64,000 bases of DNA from Paraphysomonas bandaiensis (taxonomy: Eukaryota; Chrysophyceae), in the NCBI GenBank assembly GCA_965644295.1, contig CBFFRP010000247.1, positions 106,194 through 170,193 of the forward strand. Reading direction: 5' to 3'. This document shows positions 22,115 through 31,890 of this stretch, in pieces. Position numbers and translations under genes: made by a program. The notes under the pieces are model-generated. The model did no database searches and was not told where the DNA came from. It was given only the letters and a program-made list of their open reading frames with translations. Each line of letters begins with the position of its first letter. Within the stretch, counting starts at the first letter, position 1.

Positions 22115-24707
22115 CTAAACGGTCGAAACTATGTAAAATTGTGTAAATTACGTATTATTAGAGTATGTATTTTGTATATACGGTTGCTGGTATACTGGCA
22201 GGAGTGTGTTAGATGTGAGGGTCATGTGACCATAAATAGACACACAGACAGTCTATTGTGGGGTGAAATTATGACCCCACCTGCAGATTAAAACAAAGGA
22301 CGATTGATGGAGTCGTTAATGGACTGACATGACTTCACTGTACTGCAAGATTCATGCTGTTCAAGACCAGTATTATGACTTTTATCCGCTTGAGACAACT
22401 GAGTCATGTGTGTGGTTATTGCCATCAGAAGAGACAGTGAAGTGGAAGAGGGCCCTTACAAGAGGATAAAATACTGATTGAATCGTTATTTTGCAGAATG
22501 CCTGCTCAGTGTGCATCCTGTGAAGTTCTCCCGATAATTCAAGGATTCAAGTAATGTGACCGTTAGCATCTTCAATATCCATCAATGGGGGGCAACGTTC
22601 ATATTAGTATTATTAATGCATGCAATTAATAGAAATAATATTTTGGGTAAATTATTTCCTATATATACACCTCTGTACCAGTATCGTACCCGAGAAGTTA
22701 TCTCGGTGTAAGATCGGTGTAAGATGGCTTGGACGAACAAATGTTGTCATTACCTTGGAAGCTAACTGAACTCAGATTGGCGGTGAAGACATCTGAAGTG
22801 CACAATGCTTCTGCTTCTTAGCAGGTGATTGGGAGCTAGTTTACACTTTGGTTCAGATTTCTCGTGGTATGTATATTAGTAGGTTCTAAGTAGTAATTGC
22901 CGTTAATTTTTACTTCGTAAGATGTTAATGCGAATACCGTCTTATTTTAATTGAATACATGCTTTGTCTTTTCATAATTGATACAGATCTGCAATATTGC
23001 TGGTTTTTATATTATTTCCTACTTTGCAATATATATATTATACTGTGTTTATTGTTGTTAATTATAGTACCTCTAGGTCGTATTGGTATTATATTTTTAG
23101 GTAGTACCTATAGGTAGTATTGATACATGTAGGCAGTGCCTGTAGGTACATTTTAATATAAATAGGGATACTTATCAGTAGGAAATGTAGAGGTTATAGA
23201 TACCACCTATAGGGAGGCGATTAGGCACGTGTATTAGTGCAATATCATATGTCGATATTGGCATCATTTAATCCAACCATAAGTCCAACGCTCTTGACAT
23301 ACTCCTCATTGGGGTAACCAGCCATTAGTGGATCATTTTCTTCCAACAGCATTCTTAGTACTGCAATAGCTTCACTTAAATCAACAACTATGGATAGCAA
23401 TAAATCAACAACTATGGATAAGTCTACAATTACAATACTATTTACAAGCAACTTCCAGAGTGAAGAAATTGCATCTTATTATGAATAATCAATATATACT
23501 ACCTACGATTACCAGGTATCATGGTAATGTCAACATAATATTCTACTAATAGGCTGGCGTATTCATCCTCTGCAGAGTGTTACAGGTAGCACTAATATTC
23601 TATTTATGATAGATGGTAAATATCAAGATACAAAGCACCCTATATCTAGGTGACAATGATTGACATGTTTCAATACACCGTCCTTATTTACATCAATACG
23701 TATAGGGCACAGTGAGAAAGTAATATATCTTACATTCATATTAGTATATACATACTCAATTGACAATTGAAGTTATTCTTGCGTGGGTCTCTCCATTATC
23801 GAACTCTGAAGTGTCATTTTCGTCATATGCTCTGTATCATAGAATCAAAATTTCTAAATTAAATATTTTCACAACATAATTCAAGAACGTTACCCTAAGA
23901 CTCCTCTGGTGTTACATGACAATCGAGTTCATACGGCTCCGCAGAGTATGCTGCACGTCAACAATGATTGACATGCTCCAACACAGTATCTTTATATACA
24001 TCAATACGCACAGGACACTATGAGAAAGTATCTATAAATGATACAATCATAGTAGTATTTACCTTCAAATCAGAGAGGAGAATGACACTCAAGTGGAGTT
24101 ATTCTTATGTGAGTCTCTCTGATGATCAGCTCTGCAGTATGAGTATATTCATATGCTCTGCTTCGAACCACTAAATTGAATATATTACAATATCATCCGA
24201 TCGTATTACCTGAGAGCCCTCTGGTGTTATGGTCATAGAATCAACTCTGCTATCTCTGTCTTTGAAATAGACCAACTCTCCTGTATGATTGCCACTTAAC
24301 CATACCTTTCACCAGCTAAATCAACAACCAGCAGCATGTGGCATGAAAGAACTATGAGCTCATGTATTCCCAGTGAGGTTATGATCATATCAGCCTGCGT
24401 TCCTCTTATTACTGTAAAAGTATCGCATCGTATCCTGTATGTGAAGCTAACAGACATCTGTCTCTGGATTCTGTGGACAATATGCCGATTATTATCTTGA
24501 AAATGTGTAGTTTTGTGACATTTTTGAGTGAAAAACCAGGGGATTTTTTAGTTTAGGTTGTGTAATTCATTTTACATAGTTCTTCTAGTTTCGCTAAATC
24601 CAAAAACTCACACACACTACAATAGAGAATAATTTTTTCTCGTGTAAATTATTTTACACAACTCCCAAAAATCCTGCCTTTAGTTTTACATAGATCGGTG
24701 GGTTTTT
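22115..24707 (-). mobile_element. Element Y, copy A (inverted relative to X)
   Basis: A 2593-bp unit followed directly by a second copy. Its ends mirror those of X in reverse: half-sites CTATGTAAAATTGTGTAAAT at 22129-22148, and twin palindromes at 24558-24578 and 24641-24662, 83 bp apart. No recombinase is encoded. The minus strand has coding-like tracts: about 24390-24310 (GTQADMIITSLGIHELIVLS), 24290-24210 (DRDSRVDSMTITPEGSQ) and a final frame 23451-23245 ending MVGLNDANIDI. It looks like a non-autonomous relative of X carrying decayed cargo. Confidence 0.7.
23245..24400 (-). pseudogene. Decayed multi-exon coding cargo of element Y, copy A
   Basis: On the minus strand, short coding-like tracts end or begin at AG and GT sites: SGNHTGELVYFKDRDSRVDS..TITPEGSQ, AYEYTHTAELIIRETHIRIT, CPVRIDVYKDTVLEHVNHC, AYSAEPYELDCHVTPEES, AYDENDTSEFDNGETHARIT, CPIRIDVNKDGVLKHVNHC, DEYASLLVEYYVDITMIP and the terminal frame 23451-23245. 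The pairs are repeats of each other in a tandem module of about 305 bp (about 23656-23957 and 23963-24255). Stops interrupt some of them. The G..V.S..I.PEGS pattern faintly resembles WD40 repeats, but I do not assign the family. Confidence 0.4.
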
Positions 24708-27300
24708 CTAAACGGTCGAAACTATGTAAAATTGTGTAAATTACGTATTATTAGAGTATGTATTTTGTATATACGGTTGCTGGTATACTGGCAGGAGTGT
24801 GTTAGATGTGAGGGTCATGTGACCATAAATAGACACACAGACAGTCTATTGTGGGGTGAAATTATGACCCCACCTGCAGATTAAAACAAAGGACGATTGA
24901 TGGAGTCGTTAATGGACTGACATGACTTCACTGTACTGCAAGATTCATGCTGTTCAAGACCAGTATTATGACTTTTATCCGCTTGAGACAACTGAGTCAT
25001 GTGTGTGGTTATTGCCATCAGAAGAGACAGTGAAGTGGAAGAGGGCCCTTACAAGAGGATAAAATACTGATTGAATCGTTATTTTGCAGAATGCCTGCTC
25101 AGTGTGCATCCTGTGAAGTTCTCCCGATAATTCAAGGATTCAAGTAATGTGACCGTTAGCATCTTCAATATCCATCAATGGGGGGCAACGTTCATATTAG
25201 TATTATTAATGCATGCAATTAATAGAAATAATATTTTGGGTAAATTATTTCCTATATATACACCTCTGTACCAGTATCGTACCCGAGAAGTTATCTCGGT
25301 GTAAGATCGGTGTAAGATGGCTTGGACGAACAAATGTTGTCATTACCTTGGAAGCTAACTGAACTCAGATTGGCGGTGAAGACATCTGAAGTGCACAATG
25401 CTTCTGCTTCTTAGCAGGTGATTGGGAGCTAGTTTACACTTTGGTTCAGATTTCTCGTGGTATGTATATTAGTAGGTTCTAAGTAGTAATTGCCGTTAAT
25501 TTTTACTTCGTAAGATGTTAATGCGAATACCGTCTTATTTTAATTGAATACATGCTTTGTCTTTTCATAATTGATACAGATCTGCAATATTGCTGGTTTT
25601 TATATTATTTCCTACTTTGCAATATATATATTATACTGTGTTTATTGTTGTTAATTATAGTACCTCTAGGTCGTATTGGTATTATATTTTTAGGTAGTAC
25701 CTATAGGTAGTATTGATACATGTAGGCAGTGCCTGTAGGTACATTTTAATATAAATAGGGATACTTATCAGTAGGAAATGTAGAGGTTATAGATACCACC
25801 TATAGGGAGGCGATTAGGCACGTGTATTAGTGCAATATCATATGTCGATATTGGCATCATTTAATCCAACCATAAGTCCAACGCTCTTGACATACTCCTC
25901 ATTGGGGTAACCAGCCATTAGTGGATCATTTTCTTCCAACAGCATTCTTAGTACTGCAATAGCTTCACTTAAATCAACAACTATGGATAGCAATAAATCA
26001 ACAACTATGGATAAGTCTACAATTACAATACTATTTACAAGCAACTTCCAGAGTGAAGAAATTGCATCTTATTATGAATAATCAATATATACTACCTACG
26101 ATTACCAGGTATCATGGTAATGTCAACATAATATTCTACTAATAGGCTGGCGTATTCATCCTCTGCAGAGTGTTACAGGTAGCACTAATATTCTATTTAT
26201 GATAGATGGTAAATATCAAGATACAAAGCACCCTATATCTAGGTGACAATGATTGACATGTTTCAATACACCGTCCTTATTTACATCAATACGTATAGGG
26301 CACAGTGAGAAAGTAATATATCTTACATTCATATTAGTATATACATACTCAATTGACAATTGAAGTTATTCTTGCGTGGGTCTCTCCATTATCGAACTCT
26401 GAAGTGTCATTTTCGTCATATGCTCTGTATCATAGAATCAAAATTTCTAAATTAAATATTTTCACAACATAATTCAAGAACGTTACCCTAAGACTCCTCT
26501 GGTGTTACATGACAATCGAGTTCATACGGCTCCGCAGAGTATGCTGCACGTCAACAATGATTGACATGCTCCAACACAGTATCTTTATATACATCAATAC
26601 GCACAGGACACTATGAGAAAGTATCTATAAATGATACAATCATAGTAGTATTTACCTTCAAATCAGAGAGGAGAATGACACTCAAGTGGAGTTATTCTTA
26701 TGTGAGTCTCTCTGATGATCAGCTCTGCAGTATGAGTATATTCATATGCTCTGCTTCGAACCACTAAATTGAATATATTACAATATCATCCGATCGTATT
26801 ACCTGAGAGCCCTCTGGTGTTATGGTCATAGAATCAACTCTGCTATCTCTGTCTTTGAAATAGACCAACTCTCCTGTATGATTGCCACTTAACCATACCT
26901 TTCACCAGCTAAATCAACAACCAGCAGCATGTGGCATGAAAGAACTATGAGCTCATGTATTCCCAGTGAGGTTATGATCATATCAGCCTGCGTTCCTCTT
27001 ATTACTGTAAAAGTATCGCATCGTATCCTGTATGTGAAGCTAACAGACATCTGTCTCTGGATTCTGTGGACAATATGCCGATTATTATCTTGAAAATGTG
27101 TAGTTTTGTGACATTTTTGAGTGAAAAACCAGGGGATTTTTTAGTTTAGGTTGTGTAATTCATTTTACATAGTTCTTCTAGTTTCGCTAAATCCAAAAAC
27201 TCACACACACTACAATAGAGAATAATTTTTTCTCGTGTAAATTATTTTACACAACTCCCAAAAATCCTGCCTTTAGTTTTACATAGATCGGTGGGTTTTT
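24708..27300 (-). mobile_element. Element Y, copy B (tandem copy)
   Basis: A second 2593-bp unit, matching copy A everywhere I compared, including the two 68-codon frames at +2593 (25838-26044 and 26561-26767). The junction with copy A at 24707/24708 places the arms TTTTACATAG and CTATGTAAAA in inverted order around about 29 bp. Confidence 0.85.
25838..26993 (-). pseudogene. Decayed coding cargo of element Y, copy B
   Basis: The same set of coding-like tracts as in copy A, shifted by 2593 bp, with the terminal frame at 26044-25838. The stops are the same ones, so decay came before the tandem duplication. Confidence 0.4.
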
Positions 27301-29119
27301 CGAAACTAGAAGAACTATGTAAAATGAATTACACAACCTAAACTAAAAAATCCCCTGGTTGTGTAAAATCATTGGAGTGAGGGAAATTTGCAAGATTTAT
27401 ACCCTGCAGATCATCCAATATTTGCTCAACGAATCTTTACGGACCAGACTTTAATCAAAAGCCTAGCTTCAAAAGTTATTTTGGTTCATAATTATTGTCA
27501 GAAGACACATATGAGTGCGGAAGGTGTTCCAGGCATAATTCTAATAACCCGAGAGTTGCGAGAATTTCGTAAGCATTACGACAATACTTGTTCTAATTAT
27601 GATAATAGGATTGCCGAATTTAGCGCCTTGCTTAAGACAGCGATTGATGATGTACCAAAAGTAGTTGTTAATATGATACTTGAGAAATTCAGAATCGATG
27701 GGGTAGTTCCCATGACAGCGGCTGACATTCGTGCAATGATAATTGAAGTGATGGGGGCCAATGATAGTCCCTATGCTAAGCTATCTGAGCAACTTAGTGT
27801 AACGAATAGTCAGCTAAGTCATCACGGAGCAATTCTAGAAAGATTAGATACTGGGACTAATACGAGAAACCGTCTCACAACTGCAGATGTTCCTAGCTCC
27901 TGTGGTGATGTTCATACATGGCCTGATGTAGACGGGCGTTTTCATCGTGTTCCCTTAGGATTCAAATTTCCAAGTTATAATGTTCAGACAATGTGGAATC
28001 TTTGGTTTTTTGGTGACAGCACTAATAGAATTTGCCCCTACAGGTATATTGAACCGAAGTACGATTTGGTCACAAAACATTGTAGAACTAATAGAAGCCG
28101 CACCGTGAAAGTAATAGGACGTCTAGTAGCTTTGAATATTGAAGAAGGAAATATTAGTAAATTACGAGATGTTACGAAGGAAAATACACAAGTGTTGTTT
28201 GACTATGCTTATCCTCTGTTGATTGCAGAATGTTACGATGAAATGAGGATGCCAACTAGGAGACATGATATTAACATCAATACAATAGCAAATAGAATGA
28301 AAAAGTAACTTTAATTTGAATGATAATAATACTATTACCTTTATTGTTCTTATATATGACATTATTACATGCATAAAAGAATAGAAGAAGCACATACATA
28401 TAAACGAGAAAAAGCGTAATGAAGGAAGAAGAAATAATACTGACAACATTATTATTGAACTACTGTAAACATTTCAGTAGATTACTAATAATCTTGTCAG
28501 AATTAATTGTGCAATTCATGCAACATATTCATAACAATGGTCACTAGGAAACACAATAACATCTTGTCAGTAGTAAAAAGTACGCGCTACTGCAAGTACG
28601 TAATATATATAACACTCATAATGAAGGATGATTTCCAGCGTAGTCGCAGGAGTTTTTGTCAGAAGTTTATAATCATGAGGTTACGTGTAATCTTGTTTAT
28701 CCACAATACCTGGCGAGTCGATGGAAGTCTAGCTCTGAATGGGGCACCACCGTTGGCCAGTGTTGGTTACCTGCGCATTACACCCTAAGAGCACTACATG
28801 AACTCTCAATCCAGAACACTTACTCAGCAGTCACTCTGCGGTATGTGGCATATAAGAAGTACCGATCTTACACCGAGATAACTTCTGCTGTATGGTACTG
28901 ATACACGTGATTTATATACTGTACAGTTTACCCAAAATATATTTTTATACAGCGTTAATGATGAATTCTATTGCTATGGTAACCCCCATATAGTATATAT
29001 ATGCCATCAACATCGCTCTCTATACCCTTACATGATATGACTACAGAGTACAGTATACCGTTCTGTATTTTGCTCCCCATATACAATTACACGAAAATTA
29101 CACACTTTGGACCATTTTT
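27301..29119 (+). mobile_element. X', deletion derivative of the Crypton-like element
   Basis: 27301-27359 is a plus-strand copy of a Y-type left end, including the palindrome CTATGTAAAATGAATTACACAA at 27315-27336. At 27369-27379 this joins directly to the 3' half of the recombinase gene (X position 20363 onward). The rest follows X to its right end with only a 2-bp deletion near 28516 and rare substitutions. Confidence 0.8.
27388..28308 (+). pseudogene. Truncated recombinase C-terminal half in X'
   Basis: 306 codons, identical in sequence to the C-terminal part of the X recombinase. It keeps the GCR1_C-like domain (FPSYNVQTMWNLWFFGD) and lacks the catalytic HSNRK and Tyr region. If expressed it could bind element ends without cutting; this is inference only. 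Confidence 0.75.
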
Positions 29120-29120
29120 A

Positions 29121-29270
29121 AAAACATAAGCCAGCATCTTATTTTTCGGGAATAAATTGAAGCAAAATTCTTCTATATTACTGCAATACAACTACGGCTG
29201 GAATACACATAATTGTTGTCTCAATATACGAGGCATGTTTGAACAAAAATATACAAAGGATGGCCATACG
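29121..29270 (-). repeat. MITE R2, copy 1 (150 bp)
   Basis: Same length and sequence order as 40882-41031, 41345-41494 and about 56386-56535. It ends with GGATGGCCATACG (the TIR is degenerate in this copy) and abuts the right end of X'. Confidence 0.8.
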
Positions 29271-29337
29271 TTTGTTCCACTGGTGAAAATCTTATCCTAC
29301 CACAACTACGTATCGTAGCTACCACCAATGAGAGGCC

Positions 29338-29365
29338 TACACATACATACATACATACATACATG
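29338..29365. repeat. (ACAT)n tract upstream of RCL1
   Basis: A short pure tetranucleotide tract about 105 bp before the RCL1 start codon. Confidence 0.9.
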
Positions 29366-29467
29366 TCCACATATACCGTATGTCTATATTAATTAGACTA
29401 CTTCGTCCATTAATTGTCACCATATCTCATCTCTACATATATACACACCTCTCCATATAATCCAACC

Positions 29468-31034
29468 ATGTCCTCCAAATCCCTCCGATATCATGGATGT
29501 TCCTTATTTCGTAATCGTCTCACTACATCCATTTTAAGTGGAAAGACACTCATCATTAAAGACATTCGATCAGATCATGAGGCTCCTGGTTTACTTGATT
29601 ATGAAGCTAGTTATCTTCGTCTACTTGATAAACTTCTCGATGGTTCCTTCATTGAAATCAATGAAACTGGAACATTATTAAAATTTCGTCCTGGTATTCT
29701 TATCGGTGGATCGATTAAACATGATTGTCCATCCTCACGATCTATCGGATGGTTCATTGAAGGGATCATACCTTTAATAGTATTTGCAAAGAATCCTGTG
29801 AGTATACAATTCACTGGCATTACAAACGATGAGATGGATATCTCTGTGGATGTATTCAAATCTGTAACATTACCATTAATGAGGAATTTTGGTATTGAAG
29901 GAATGACATTAAATATTAAACGACGTGGAGCTGCCCCTAATGGTGGAGGGTTAGTAGAGTTTACTTGTCCTATTGTTAGAGAATTGAAACCTTTAAATGT
30001 TACTGATGCGGGTTTAATCAAACGCATTCGTGGAATAGCTTTCTGTGCGAAGATTTCACCTACCATTCTTACAAGAGTGGTCGATAGTGCAAGAGCAGTG
30101 TTAAATGAGTATATTCCAGATGTTTATATACACACTGATCACTACAGGTACTTAACATGTGAATATAAACTATTTCGCGCTGAAATATACTGCCTATTTA
30201 TGAGTACTGAGGGTGTGATATTATGTCAAATGTTCTCTAAATATTGTGCTCAGGGGAGCTGACAGCGGAGCTTCTGCAGGTTATTCGTTGGCACTTTTTG
30301 CAGGTATGTTCTTTGTACTGTATTTCTACCCTCAATGTATTTACTGTTTATGAGAGGAGGATATATGTTTGTGTATTTCTATGAAGTTCTGTGACCAGTA
30401 TATAGTATCATTGTTTGACGTTATGACTACTAATGGTAATTGGTGACAGAGTCTACCACTGGCGTACTCCTATCATCAGAGTGTACAGCTTCCCCAGGAG
30501 GTAGACAACTACCAGAGGATATTGGGAGGCACGGGGCGTTGCAGCTGCTAGAAGAAATCTGGAAAGGTGTGTTTTAGGATTGCCTTTGCACGCTAACATC
30601 TATTTGAAACTGTAACGTCATTGAAGAGCATTGTTAGACAGTGTCACTGTTAATAGTGAGGCGTGTCACAGTGTGTGGCTAGACTCTGTGTGTTTTTGAA
30701 TAGTGAAGTTCATTCTAACGTGTCCACATAGGAGGTGTTATAGACAGTGCCCATCAAAGCCTAGTTTTGCTACTGATGACTATGAGTCCAGAGGATGTGT
30801 GCAAGGTATATATCATCGCTGATACTTTTTTGAGAGACTTGACTGATATGGTCATTTACAATGCCTTAGGTGAGATTTGGGTCATCTCTTACAGATCAAT
30901 CGGTTGAAACATTGCGGCTTCTAAAAGATGCGTTTGGTATTGTTTTCAAGATAAAGGAGGATCCTGAAACACATACACTACAACTGTCTTGCTTGGGTAT
31001 TGGTTATAAGAATATGTCTAGAAAGGCAACCTAG
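29468..31034 (+). CDS. RCL1: RNA 3'-terminal phosphate cyclase-like protein (18S rRNA processing)
   Basis: Five exons, 29468-30147, 30254-30303, 30450-30566, 30732-30805 and 30870-31034 (TAG), encode 361 residues with consistent phases (2, 1, 1, 0). The RCL1/RTC fold is followed throughout: LRYHGCSLFRNRLTTSILSG at the N-terminus, FRPGILIGG, KRRGAAPNGGG, YIHTDHYRGADSGASAGYSL, LPEDIGRHGALQLLEEIWKG and VDSAHQSLVLLLMTM-like GGVIDSAHQSLVLLLM near the end. Absence of the catalytic His region of true cyclases fits RCL1, a nucleolar factor needed for pre-rRNA cleavage and 40S assembly with BMS1. Length is close to the usual 370. The start is the first ATG of the frame that begins the family's conserved N-terminus. 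Confidence 0.95.
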
Positions 31035-31890
31035 ATAACCATCTTTAGGTAGTTGTTAATTGTGTCATGCCAAGGTCTGTAGTTAGAAATGTGTCTCAAC
31101 TTGTTGCGCTTCAGTAACAGGGATGTTAGTATATACCAGATATATTTAGTAGAAGATAGTATGTTATAATAGTTACGTACCGAATTGTGTGGATATCTTC
31201 TTTTGAAATGTACTTTAACTAGCTACATGATGTAGTTTGTACCAACTATGATTATGTCTTATAACTAGTATACGCACTCAATTACCGGTATCAAATTGAT
31301 GATATTAATATTATAATTATTTTAATCAATAGCAATTATATGTACTGTCCCAATTTCAATAATTAACAATTAATTGATTGCAGCCTTGAGTGACACAGTC
31401 TAATATCGTGTGATAAGATGAAAGCAATAAATTCCCACTCCCTATTCATGATAAAGGATTAAGGGAAAAATGAAGTAGTAGACAAATATCAATGAAGTTC
31501 AACAATGCGGCTGATACCATAGTCAGAAGCACCTACCTCTAGTTCCGCAAGATGCTACCATTTTGAGCTCATTATCGCTCTCATGATAAGATTATACAGT
31601 GATTTTCTTGTTTATTAACCAATCAAAATATTTTGACTTTCTATTCAATTATTCTGTTCTGGCATGCAATATGTCAAAACTCTTCATATGCGTTAACACG
31701 TAAAATCCTCAGCTGCAGCGGTCAAAAATAAACCGCGGCTAGTGTATATACTAGCCGATTCTTATCAACGTCTGTAAGTTGTAAGCATCGACCAGTCATA
31801 ATCTAATTACTGCACTACTACAAAAAGTTTCATTTCTGTGCCTGTGTAGAAGCACAACGGAACTGGCTCCATGAAGCTTCACTAGCGCTG
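31035..31890. other. Intergenic region between convergent genes
   Basis: AT-rich, with no gene. A short palindrome CGGCTAGTGTATATACTAGCCG is at 31736-31757, about 135 bp beyond the kinase stop codon. Confidence 0.5.

Noticed and set aside
24310-24400. Kinesin-like reading of LLVVDLAGERYG in element Y
   Set aside because: Only a five-residue resemblance; surrounding tracts do not match a kinesin motor, and a stop follows.
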